Source of the DNA: Methylocystaceae bacterium
GTDB lineage: Bacteria; Pseudomonadota; Alphaproteobacteria; Rhizobiales; Beijerinckiaceae
NCBI GenBank assembly: GCA_003152255.1
Contig: PLZT01000397.1
Coordinates: forward strand, 1-11,728
Length of the DNA stretch: 11,728 nucleotides
Direction of reading: 5' to 3'
Shown here piece after piece: positions 1 to 7,107 of this stretch. The number at the start of each line of letters is the position of its first letter. Position 1 is the stretch's first letter. A program made the position numbers and the translations under genes. The notes under the pieces are model-generated. The model had not been told where the DNA came from and searched no databases. It worked only from the letters and a program-made list of their open reading frames with translations.

Positions 1-14
1 CCATTTGCATCGAC

Positions 15-70
15 GCCCGAGGGGGGCGCCTTCGCCAGCTTTGGCGGAGCGCTCCGGCGCCCCATCGGGC
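15..70. repeat. Long GC-rich imperfect palindrome / hairpin
   Basis: GCCCGA at 15-20 and GGGGCGCC at 23-30 pair with GGCGCCCC at 56-63 and TCGGGC at 65-70, with only a small bulge. Inside the loop, CGCCA (33-37) pairs with TGGCG (42-46) around GCTT. Further in is the palindrome GAGCGCTC (47-54). No T-tract follows, so a plain intrinsic terminator is not the obvious reading; a REP-like palindromic unit or the end of an upstream transcript is possible. The pairing is visible in the sequence; the function is unknown. Confidence 0.5.
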
Positions 71-382
71 TTCCGCCCTTCATCGACTGTCATCTCTATA
101 CCTCCGATTGCGGTTCAATTTACCGCAGCCGGATGTCTCACTTAACCGTGCCGCACCCCAAACACAGCATGCCTTGAGAAGGAAGCGCGGCTCAACCGGC
201 GAGGCGAGCGCAGGCGACGCGTCGCGGGCGACCATCCTTGCCCCGTCTTACGCCGAAGGCCAACGCGCTTCGTGGAAGCTGGGGTTGGGCGGCCCGCGCG
301 GAGATGCATCTCATGCAAGCGCGCGGCGCCCTCGCCAAGCCGACCGCACGGTCGAGTTTGACGAATGTCTTCGGCTTCTTTA

Positions 383-411
383 TTGGTTTTTGGGAGAGGC
401 GGCGCTATGAA
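383..411 (+). promoter_or_regulatory. Weak sigma-70-like promoter candidate for the EPS operon
   Basis: TTGGTT (383-388) and TATGAA (406-411) are separated by 17 bases, the ideal spacing for housekeeping sigma factors, and lie about 200 bases upstream of the first EPS gene. Each box is only a partial match to consensus, and such pairs occur by chance, so this is a weak call. Confidence 0.2.
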
Positions 412-561
412 TGTCATCTTACGCGCGACGTTAAATTGCGAGCGAGATATATCGTGGGGTGGAATAGGCCGTGGGTCTCGATTTTCGTAACATGTCAACG
501 GCCTCAAGCGCGCCAGGAAGCCAGCCGCTCGCAAGCGCATCAATCTCTAGCCCAGCCGACG

Positions 562-577
562 CGTTCCTTAAGGAACG
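562..577. promoter_or_regulatory. Perfect 16-bp palindrome, candidate operator
   Basis: CGTTCCTTAAGGAACG is fully self-complementary and ends 31 bases before the ATG of the polysaccharide export gene. No T-tract follows directly. A perfect even-length palindrome immediately upstream of an operon is the usual form of a binding site for a dimeric regulator, so an operator is the simplest inference. No regulator gene is in the window to pair with it. Confidence 0.4.
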
Positions 578-608
578 GGGGCGCCGTCTTTTGAATTCGA
601 GGTGAGGC

Positions 609-1385
609 ATGGTTAGTCCACGGCTAACGCTTAAGTTTCTAGGGAAACTCTTCAGCGCATTGGTCTTCATCGCCGCGGGCGTAGGCGCGCTTTCCGGCTG
701 CAACGGCGTTCCCGGCGACGGCGACGGCGCCAGCCTCGCGCCGCGGGAGGACGCGGACACGGCGGCCGCCGCGCAAGCCGCGCGCGCGGCGAATAAATAC
801 GCATCGGCCGCGACGCCCGGAAACGCGGGCTATTTGGTTGGGCCGCAGGACGTTTTGGACGTTACTGTTTTCCAGGCGCCAGATCTTTCGAAGTCGGTGC
901 AGGTCGCCGAGGACGGCGCCATCAATTTGCCTCTCCTGGGTCAAATCCCCGCCGCCGGGAGGAGCGCCTCGCGGCTGGAGCGCGACATCGAGGCGCGTCT
1001 CAACGCGCGTTATCTCAAATCGGCCCAGGTCACGGTGTTTGTCAGAGAATACAACAGTCAGCGCGTCACCGTTGAGGGCGCGGTGAGATCCCCGGGCGTC
1101 TATCCGCTGCGCGGCAATGACACTTTGATGCAAGTGCTCGCAAAAAGCGGGGGGGTGAGCAGGGATATCGCCTCGGACAATGCCATCGTTTTCCGTAACG
1201 CCGACGGCGCGCGCACGATGGTCCGATTCGACATTTCGACAATTCGGAGCGGCGCGGAACCGGATCCGCGGGTGCTGCCGGGCGACGTCGTTCTCGTCGA
1301 GGAGTCCGCGGCCAAGGAAACCTTAAACTTGTTTTTGAGGGTGTTGCCCGTGGCGGGCACCGCCGCCACCGTGGCGGCTTACTAG
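609..1385 (+). CDS. Polysaccharide export lipoprotein, Wza type (OPX family)
   Basis: This is an outer-membrane polysaccharide export protein of 258 residues. It should form the periplasmic and outer-membrane channel through which the polymer made under control of the next gene leaves the cell. An N-terminal hydrophobic segment (about residues 11-29) ends in a lipobox, LSGC, with the lipidated cysteine at position 31. A poly-export domain starts at Y75 (YLVGPQDVLDV) and runs to about residue 150. An SLBB domain follows (QRVTVEGAVRSPGVY, from Q151). The C-terminus is a short hydrophobic stretch. The protein is shorter than E. coli Wza but within the range of alphaproteobacterial members. The ATG at 609 is preceded by GAGGTGAGG, a good ribosome binding site. 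It is first in the operon, 56 bases ahead of the kinase gene. Family assignment is firm; the exact polymer is unknown. Confidence 0.93.
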   Translation: MVSPRLTLKFLGKLFSALVFIAAGVGALSGCNGVPGDGDGASLAPREDADTAAAAQAARAANKYASAATPGNAGYLVGPQDVLDVTVFQAPDLSKSVQVAEDGAINLPLLGQIPAAGRSASRLERDIEARLNARYLKSAQVTVFVREYNSQRVTVEGAVRSPGVYPLRGNDTLMQVLAKSGGVSRDIASDNAIVFRNADGARTMVRFDISTIRSGAEPDPRVLPGDVVLVEESAAKETLNLFLRVLPVAGTAATVAAY

Positions 1386-1406
1386 TCGCAAATTTCTAGT
1401 CGCAAA
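1382..1406 (+). repeat. Short tandem direct repeat over the stop codon
   Basis: CTAGTCGCAAA occurs at 1382-1392 and again at 1396-1406, separated by TTT. The first copy contains the TAG stop of the export gene. It looks like a 14-base tandem duplication in the spacer before the kinase gene, and it supplies a second TAG triplet downstream. Confidence 0.6.
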
Positions 1407-1441
1407 GGCGAACAAGACCAGGGGAAGGGGAACACCACCAT

Positions 1442-3739
1442 ATGGCCGAAGATCAACGGAGCGAAGCGTCCGCCGAAGACGGCGCCCCGGCGGCCCGCGC
1501 GATCGTCGAGAGGCGGGGTCATTCGCCGTCAAGCTACCCCTATCGGGAGGGCGTCGAGCCTTTCACCGGCGCGAGCGACGCGGACGCGGGGCTGGATTTG
1601 CGCAATATCTCGCGCGTCCTCATCAAACGAAAATGGTTGATCGTCGCCGTCACCGCCACGTTCGTTTGTCTCGGCCTCCTATGGGCGCTCCTGCAGACGC
1701 CGCTCTATAAAGCGACACTGCGCCTGCAGATCGATCGCAGCGCGGCCCAGATCGTTAAGGGGGAAGATCTAGAGTCCTCGCCTGACAGCAACGATTTCGC
1801 CACAGAGATCGAGCTGCTTAAGAGCCTTGGTCTCGCGGAGCGGGTGGGGTCGCTGACGCGGATCGCGCGCGATCAGGGCCCCAACACCCTCTCGCCGGCC
1901 GCGGCTGACGCAGGCGCTCCGGGCGGGAGCAAACTCGCCGGCCAGCAGCGCGCCGCGGCGGCGGGCATTGTTAGAAATCTCGTGGTCAAGCCGGTGATCG
2001 GGACGCGCCTCGTGGACATAAGCTACAGCGATCCGAGCCCGGCGTCGGCGCAAAGGATCGCCAATGCTTATGGCGAGGCCTATATCGCCGCCAGTCTCGA
2101 CAAGCGCTTTCAAGCCAACGCTTACGCCAAATCGTTCCTCGAGGATCAGCTCAAACAGTTGAAACTTCGTCTCGAAGAGTCCGAGAAGGCGTTGCTGGCG
2201 TTCGCCGAAAAGGAGCAAATCGTTCAAACCAACGACAGAGCCTCGGTCGCGGAGAACAATCTGGCGGCCGCCAACAGCGCGCTGGGCACGCTCATCGCCG
2301 AGCGCATCAAGAACGAACAATTGTGGCGGCAGGCCGAAAACGCCTCGGGAATCAACGTGCCGCAAATCCTAACGAACAGGGCGATCGAGGAACTGCGGAG
2401 CCGGCGAGGTCAGCTCGTCGCCGAATATCAAGAGAAATTGGAAACATTCCGCGCCGATTATCCGGCCATGTTGCAAATCAGCAATAAAATCAAAGAAATC
2501 GATCATCAGATCGGCGTCGAGGTGAAGGCGATCAAATCCTCGCTGAAAGCCGCGTTCGACGCGTCGTCGAGCCAAGAAACCGAGATGAAGCAGAGGATCG
2601 ACATATTGCGCGGAGAATCGCTCGATCTGCAAAGGCGCAGCATTCAATACAACATACTAAAGCGCGAAGTGGACACGACACGGGCGCTTTACGAAAGTTT
2701 ATTACAGCGTTACAAAGAAGTTGACGTCGCGAGCGGCGTGGGCACCAATAGAGTCTTCATTATCGATGGGGCGGAGCTGCCGACGGCGCCAAGCTGGCCC
2801 AATAAACTCCTGACGTTCCTTGCCGCGCTGGCGCTCGGATTTGGCGTGAGCGGCGCCGCGGCCTTCTTGCTCGAGCAGTTCGACGATTTGATTTATTCGC
2901 CGGGCGACGCGGAAGCCGCCTCGGGTCTGGCGCTTATTGGCGTCATTCCGAGATTCGACGAAGAGAAGCAGACGCTTGAGGCCGAGCTCTCCAATCCGCG
3001 CTCGGTTCTCTCGGAGGCGTTCCGATCGACGTGCACGTCGCTGCAGTTCTCAACCGAAACTGGCATCCCAAAGGCGCTGATGATCACCAGCGCGACGCCG
3101 ACGGAAGGGAAAACAAGCACCGCGGTCGGCATCGGGCGACAATTCGCCGCCGCTGGCCTCAAGGTGCTGATCGTGGACGCCGATCTCCGCAAGCCCTCGC
3201 TGCATCTGAAAATTGGCGTCGACAACAGCGTGGGCCTAAGCACTTATCTGACCCATAACTGCACGGTTGAGGACGCGATTCGAAAAATTAACCCAAAGCT
3301 TAATCTTTATGTGATGACCTCCGGTCCGCTGCCGCCCAACCCCGTGGAGTTGTTGCATGGCCCACACTTCGCCTCGCTGCTGTCCGTGGCCGGCGAAGTC
3401 TTCGATTTGGTTATCATTGACGCGCCGCCGGTCATGGGAATGGCCGACACGCTCGTGCTCTCTAATATGGTGAAAAGCACGCTGTTCGTCATCGCCTCCG
3501 GCGAGGGACGAATCGGGCAGCTTCGCAACGCCCTCAAGCGGTTGGCGCAGGCGCGCGTCATCCCCCTAGGCTTCGTCCTCAACAAGTTCGTCGCCAAGGG
3601 CCATTACGGATATGGATATGGATATGGATATGGATATGGATATGGAGACGAAGAGGCGCATTTGCTTCACCATGGCGATGGCAAAGCGTCCGAAGCCGGC
3701 GACAAGTCTGACGAAGCGCCGGTTGCGGAGGAAAGCTGA
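1442..3739 (+). CDS. Polysaccharide co-polymerase and BY-kinase, Wzc type
   Basis: This 765-residue inner-membrane protein couples a Wzz-type chain-length domain to a bacterial tyrosine autokinase. The Wzz domain starts near residue 50, with membrane span 1 at about 65-84 (FVCLGLLWALL). A periplasmic coiled-coil region follows, then a GNVR-like segment near 400-458 ending in a proline-rich motif (PTAPSWPNK) and membrane span 2 (about 456-478). The cytoplasmic kinase has Walker A (ATPTEGKTS, K557), Walker A' (VLIVDADLRKP, D579/D581) and Walker B (LVIIDAPP, D660). The tail carries YGYGYGYGYGYGYG at 722-735, the autophosphorylated tyrosine cluster, encoded by a perfect hexamer repeat. The usual EX2RX2R oligomerisation motif reads E525-A-F-R528-S-T-C531, so its second arginine is a cysteine. 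The ATG at 1442 follows GGGGAAGGGGAA. Length and domain order are normal for the family. Partners are the export protein upstream and the phosphatase at 6040-6960. Confidence 0.95.
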   Translation: MAEDQRSEASAEDGAPAARAIVERRGHSPSSYPYREGVEPFTGASDADAGLDLRNISRVLIKRKWLIVAVTATFVCLGLLWALLQTPLYKATLRLQIDRSAAQIVKGEDLESSPDSNDFATEIELLKSLGLAERVGSLTRIARDQGPNTLSPAAADAGAPGGSKLAGQQRAAAAGIVRNLVVKPVIGTRLVDISYSDPSPASAQRIANAYGEAYIAASLDKRFQANAYAKSFLEDQLKQLKLRLEESEKALLAFAEKEQIVQTNDRASVAENNLAAANSALGTLIAERIKNEQLWRQAENASGINVPQILTNRAIEELRSRRGQLVAEYQEKLETFRADYPAMLQISNKIKEIDHQIGVEVKAIKSSLKAAFDASSSQETEMKQRIDILRGESLDLQRRSIQYNILKREVDTTRALYESLLQRYKEVDVASGVGTNRVFIIDGAELPTAPSWPNKLLTFLAALALGFGVSGAAAFLLEQFDDLIYSPGDAEAASGLALIGVIPRFDEEKQTLEAELSNPRSVLSEAFRSTCTSLQFSTETGIPKALMITSATPTEGKTSTAVGIGRQFAAAGLKVLIVDADLRKPSLHLKIGVDNSVGLSTYLTHNCTVEDAIRKINPKLNLYVMTSGPLPPNPVELLHGPHFASLLSVAGEVFDLVIIDAPPVMGMADTLVLSNMVKSTLFVIASGEGRIGQLRNALKRLAQARVIPLGFVLNKFVAKGHYGYGYGYGYGYGYGDEEAHLLHHGDGKASEAGDKSDEAPVAEES
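3605..3646 (+). repeat. Hexanucleotide tandem repeat encoding the tyrosine tail
   Basis: Six perfect TATGGA units fill 3611-3646, preceded by the one-base variant TACGGA-like unit TAC GGA at 3605-3610. Each six-base unit encodes Tyr-Gly, so slippage adds or removes whole YG units without breaking the reading frame. On the other strand the same repeat translates as alternating His-Ile, which has no significance. Confidence 0.9.
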
Positions 3740-3742
3740 ACG

Positions 3743-4396
3743 ATGGCGCAGCCGGCGCCCGATCAAGAGATTGGGGCGGTGCGGGCCGCGCTTGACTTGC
3801 TCGTGGCGCCGTCGCGCGGTCGACGCTTCCAAAGCGCCGCTCTGCCGGAAGGCATGACCTTGTTGCTGCGAATCGTCGCCGATGATCAAGGCGCCATCGA
3901 AGCGTCCGCCCAACGGACGCAGAATTCGCCGCAAAAGCTGCGGGAAGCGGCGGCGTTTTACGTCGAACAGATCCTGCTGGCCGCAAATTCTGACAGTTAT
4001 CGCGTGCTGGGGGCGCGGCGAAACGCGACTCCGGGGGAGCTGCGTCGACATCTTGCCCTTCTTTGCAAATGGCTGCATTCCGAGCGGTGCCCGGGGTTGG
4101 CGCGATCCATGTTTTTCTTGCGGATCACCCATGCCTGGAACAATCTCAAGACGCCGGAGCGGCGCGCCGACTATGACGCGACGTTGGACGCGCGCATGGC
4201 GGCGCTCGCCGCCCGTAAGGCTCGAGTCGACGACTTCGCAAACACCCACCGCGGGAACGGCAAAGCCCGGCCTCCTTGCGGCGAAGCGCTGGCCGCAAGC
4301 CAGGGACAGGCGCGCATCGGCCCCGCGCCAAAGCGCAAGGCGCACAGTCTGTGGCGTCGGCTCATCGCCTTCGCGTTCGGCGCGCAGGCGCGCTGA
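3743..4396 (+). CDS. Small protein with a degenerate J-domain
   Basis: This 217-residue protein contains a J-domain-like segment from about Y86 to L147. It begins SYRVLGARRNATPGELRRH and ends in PERRADYDATL, which matches the first helices and the closing helix of DnaJ-type domains. The loop that should read HPD is HSE at H112-E114, so the residues that stimulate Hsp70 ATPase are absent and normal co-chaperone action is unlikely. No signal peptide or membrane span is evident. The tail (about 150-217) is basic and low in complexity, ending WRRLIAFAFGAQAR, a possible amphipathic membrane-binding helix. GGAGGA at 3727-3732, inside the end of the kinase gene, serves the ATG only 3 bases after its stop, so translation is probably coupled. 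Context suggests an accessory to the kinase, perhaps a scaffold. Fold assignment is fairly good; function is unknown. Confidence 0.75.
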   Translation: MAQPAPDQEIGAVRAALDLLVAPSRGRRFQSAALPEGMTLLLRIVADDQGAIEASAQRTQNSPQKLREAAAFYVEQILLAANSDSYRVLGARRNATPGELRRHLALLCKWLHSERCPGLARSMFFLRITHAWNNLKTPERRADYDATLDARMAALAARKARVDDFANTHRGNGKARPPCGEALAASQGQARIGPAPKRKAHSLWRRLIAFAFGAQAR

Positions 4397-4432
4397 GTTC
4401 TGCAAACGACGAGCGTCAAAAAGGCTTTGATC

Positions 4433-5764
4433 ATGCCAGAGTTGCATCGTCCTTCCGCGCCGCGCCCCGGGGCCGACGCGTGGCGTCATGCGCCGGGTCT
4501 CGCGGCCTTGAGCCTGCTCGGAGTGGCGCTTTGCTGGTTGATCGTCTCTCACAGCGTCGCAGGTTGGCTGTCTCGGACCTCGCCGAAGAGCGCGCTCTTG
4601 TTGCGGGGGAACGACCCTGCGTCCTTGCTCGCGCTCGTCGATAAGGAAATCAACTTCGGCGCCGGCGACCCGAGCAAGACGCCTGGGCCTTCGCAACCAA
4701 CGGCGCAGCGTCTAAAGCAGCTGCGCGACCTGGCCGAGACGGCTCTCATCAACGAGCCTCTCTCATCGCGCGCGTACCGGCTGTTGGGGCAAATAGCGGA
4801 TCGCCAGGGCTTTGCTGAGAAGGCTGAGACCCTTATGCGCGCCGCCGCGCGCGCCGATCTCCACGAAAGCGCCTCTGTCCATTGGATGATGTGGAAAAGC
4901 TTCGAACGCAAGGACTACCCTGCCGCAGCCTATTACGCCGACGCGCTGTTTCGCTCGGGGCGTGGGGCTGCAATAACTGGAGATGCGATGCCGATTTTGG
5001 CGCGCATGGCGGAGGACCCCGCCGCCAAGCAAGAGATCAAAAAGCTGCTCGCCGCAAATCCGAGTTGGAGGAGCTGGTTTCTTGGCGCGCTCGGCCCGTA
5101 TATCAGAGATGCGCGCACGCCGCTCGATTTGTTTTTGAGCCTCAAAGACACGCGAGCGCCGCCAACGACGGAAGAGCTCAACGCCTATCAATGGTTTCTC
5201 GTTCGGCACAAGCTTCATGAGCTGGCCTATTATGTTTGGCTGCAGTTCCTGCCACCCGAAAAATTGGAGGCCGCGGGGTTCCTGTTTAACGGCGATTTCG
5301 AGGCGAGACCTTCAGGTTCGCCCTTCGACTGGCAGGCCGCGGCGGGCGTCAATGTGATCGTTGATTTCGCGCCGAGGCTTGAAAATCCGAGCGATCATGC
5401 GCTTGTGGTTGAATTTGGCCCCGGGCGCGTCGAGTTCCCTGGCGTATCTCAGTCGATCGTTCTCGCGCCCGGCGCTTATCTCCTGCGGGGCTCGGTAAAT
5501 GGCGAGGTTCTTGGGCGGCGCGGCGTGGATTGGGGCGTAAGTTGCGTGGACGGAACGAGCCTCGGCCAGAGCGAGATGATCGCGGGAACCTTCCCAATAT
5601 GGCGGGCCTTTGAATTCGCATTCGTCGTGCCAGAGACTGGTTGCTCCGCCCAATTAGTACAGCTTAAGCTTGATGCTCGCTCTCCCTCGGAGCAGCTCGT
5701 GTCCGGCGCAATTTGGTTCGACGAGCTGGCGATTTCGCACAGCGAGAAAAAACTGCCCAAGTAG
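4433..5764 (+). CDS. Membrane-anchored TPR-like protein with C-terminal beta-sandwich-like region
   Basis: I do not recognise a named family for this protein of about 443 residues. A single hydrophobic span lies near residues 22-43 (LAALSLLGVALCWLIVSH), with a short basic N-terminus, so most of the protein is probably periplasmic. Residues of about 95-200 look like helical TPR-type repeats (SRAYRLLGQIADRQG, YPAAAYYADALFRSG). The region from about 283 (FNGDFE, N286) to 435 has the NGDFE opening and alternating polar and hydrophobic strands common in carbohydrate-binding, galactose-binding-like modules. The ATG at 4433 is preferred over the in-frame TTG at 4427 because AAAAAGG at 4418-4424 is then correctly spaced. 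It is the last gene of the operon, 36 bases after the J-like gene. A role in assembling or guiding the polysaccharide across the periplasm is inferred from context only. Confidence 0.75.
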   Translation: MPELHRPSAPRPGADAWRHAPGLAALSLLGVALCWLIVSHSVAGWLSRTSPKSALLLRGNDPASLLALVDKEINFGAGDPSKTPGPSQPTAQRLKQLRDLAETALINEPLSSRAYRLLGQIADRQGFAEKAETLMRAAARADLHESASVHWMMWKSFERKDYPAAAYYADALFRSGRGAAITGDAMPILARMAEDPAAKQEIKKLLAANPSWRSWFLGALGPYIRDARTPLDLFLSLKDTRAPPTTEELNAYQWFLVRHKLHELAYYVWLQFLPPEKLEAAGFLFNGDFEARPSGSPFDWQAAAGVNVIVDFAPRLENPSDHALVVEFGPGRVEFPGVSQSIVLAPGAYLLRGSVNGEVLGRRGVDWGVSCVDGTSLGQSEMIAGTFPIWRAFEFAFVVPETGCSAQLVQLKLDARSPSEQLVSGAIWFDELAISHSEKKLPK

Positions 5765-5895
5765 CTCGACTCGCGGAGGCGTCAGAACGGCAATTTTGTT
5801 AAGGCTACGAAGGTTTTTCTGTCCAGCGCCAGCAAACTGGCAACGATGCCGGGGTCCTGGGCGGCAAGCGAACGCCGTGCGGCGAGCAAGGGCGC

Positions 5896-5919
5896 GCCCG
5901 TGACCGCGGGCAATTTTTT
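5896..5919 (+). terminator. Candidate intrinsic terminator of the EPS operon
   Basis: GCCCG (5896-5900) pairs with CGGGC (5907-5911). An additional T-G and G-C pair in the middle gives up to seven pairs with a very short loop. The hairpin is followed after two A residues by six T (5914-5919). The T-tract is on the plus-strand side, fitting termination of the operon about 130 bases after the last stop and before the convergent phosphatase gene. Confidence 0.5.
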
Positions 5920-6039
5920 GCAAAACTTCGGCTTCTGAAAGAGAGAGATCGAAGAGAAATCTGCTATTTTGTGTGACTCTCCGCCTGGCAGAATCCGAAC
6001 TCGCAACAATTCCAAACTCGAGGCGATCAAGGATTGAGG

Positions 6040-6960
6040 TTAACCGCCTATCTTTGTGAGGTCCAGAAAGCGATGAGCCCAATCAGTAAAACCGCGAGCC
6101 TTATTTGCTTCGGCGCGCCCGGTCGAGTCGCCATCTCGTTGGATAATATCCGGCCTTTTCCGACGAGCAGCGAAGTTGCGCTCCGCCGCGTCGTGACTAA
6201 CTTTGCCTCCCGCCTTTGCAGCACCGGCGGGCGCGCTAACTTTCGAAGGCTCCACGTTCAATAGGACAGCGCGTGGACGGATGCAGACTAGTTGCTCCGC
6301 CTCATCTTCGCCCAGCCACTTGGCCGCAACCGCCCGGCCGTCCGCGAGATCAGGCCGCCGGCGTTTGGCGCCATGGGCGTCAGACGCCAAGATTTGGACA
6401 AGGCCGTCGCTAAGCATTCGCTCCGCCCAGTATTTCGGCCTCCTCCCAAAGGCTCCGGTTAACGAGCCGGATGTAAGCTGCATCCACACGCCAGCGCGGA
6501 ACAGTTGCACGAAGAGCATATAGTGCGTCTCTATCCACGTCAGCCTTTCGGGGTGGGTGAGGATGGGAACGTAACCAGCGGCCAGCAGTTCGAAGAAAAA
6601 ATATTCTATCCTGGGCGGGGCGACGTGATGCGGCGGCTCAACGAGGACGTATCGCGTGTCCGCCAGCGATAAGATGGCGCCTTCTCGCAGTTTGCCCGCC
6701 ATGTTGGGGACCACATGAGCGTCAGCGCCGGTAACTAGGCGCAATGGGACGCCGCGCTCATCCAAATACCGTTGAAGCTCAAGGGTCGCCGAACGAATCT
6801 GAGCCCCGCTATTTTGATAAAGGCCTGGAAAGATATGCGGCGTGCAGGCCTGGATCGTGACCCCGTTGGTCACGGCGATGCGCGCCATTTCGAGAGAAAT
6901 GTTTAGATTAGCGGCTCCGTCATCAATTCCGGGCAGGATATGCGAATGAAGGTCAATCAC
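6040..6960 (-). CDS. CpsB/CapC-type PHP tyrosine phosphatase
   Basis: This is a metal-dependent protein-tyrosine phosphatase of the PHP superfamily that dephosphorylates BY-kinase tails (here presumably that of the 1442-3739 product), acting in the cytoplasm. From the chosen start, the PHP motifs are IDLHSHILPGIDDGA (H5, H7, D13, D14), CTPHIFPG (H42), TGADAHV (D80, H82), LVEPP (E108), ILTHPER (H136, E138, R139) and SDAHG (D194, H196). The core ends near residue 235. About 70 further residues, basic and alanine-rich, make it longer (306) than the usual roughly 250. I chose the GTG at 6960 because GAGG at 6973-6970 is well spaced and members normally begin (M/V)IDLH; a GTG at 6975 would add five residues but lacks a good ribosome binding site. 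The gene converges on the kinase operon, which is less usual than sitting inside it. Confidence 0.92.
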   Translation of the reverse strand: MIDLHSHILPGIDDGAANLNISLEMARIAVTNGVTIQACTPHIFPGLYQNSGAQIRSATLELQRYLDERGVPLRLVTGADAHVVPNMAGKLREGAILSLADTRYVLVEPPHHVAPPRIEYFFFELLAAGYVPILTHPERLTWIETHYMLFVQLFRAGVWMQLTSGSLTGAFGRRPKYWAERMLSDGLVQILASDAHGAKRRRPDLADGRAVAAKWLGEDEAEQLVCIRPRAVLLNVEPSKVSAPAGAAKAGGKVSHDAAERNFAARRKRPDIIQRDGDSTGRAEANKARGFTDWAHRFLDLTKIGG

Positions 6961-7107
6961 GCCACTCAGCCTCACATTGCGCCAAAGAGTTCTGCAACTA
7001 ACAGCGGATAGCGGCTTTTATTTGGCGTTTCGCCTGCGCCGATCGAGCGAGTTAAGCTCGACCCGCTCCAGCACATGCCGGGACTAAACACCTAGCTCAG
7101 TTCAAGC

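Larger units (their letters stand above)
1..608. other. Upstream non-coding/regulatory stretch, no convincing gene
   Basis: I find no credible protein gene here. The open frames present have no good ribosome binding site, no recognisable motif, and overlap each other on both strands in arginine-rich translations typical of GC-rich non-coding DNA. The stretch holds a large GC-rich hairpin (15-70), a small inverted repeat TGCGGT/ACCGCA (109-114 / 122-127), a 12-base match to an IS-end-like sequence (129-140), a weak promoter-like pair (383-411) and a perfect 16-bp palindrome (562-577). It is most likely the leader and control region of the EPS operon that begins at 609. Confidence 0.5.

Noticed and set aside
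108..410. Plus-strand open frame before the EPS operon
   Set aside because: It starts at TTG without a ribosome binding site and the product has no credible domain.
3566..4696. Long minus-strand open frame (376 residues) opposite the J-like gene and kinase end
   Set aside because: It lies wholly opposite well-supported genes, is arginine-rich, contains the His-Ile shadow of the TATGGA repeat, and has no recognisable motif.
5654..6082. Minus-strand open frames between the two convergent genes, and a tRNA-like GTTCGGATTC on the minus strand near 5990
   Set aside because: The frames have no family signature. The tRNA-like stretch lacks the conserved A of the T-loop and no acceptor, anticodon or D arm can be folded around it.
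7021..7075. Small hairpins (GGCG/CGCC, CGAGC/GCTCG) as a terminator of the methyltransferase gene
   Set aside because: Neither is followed by a T-tract in the direction of transcription; stems are short.
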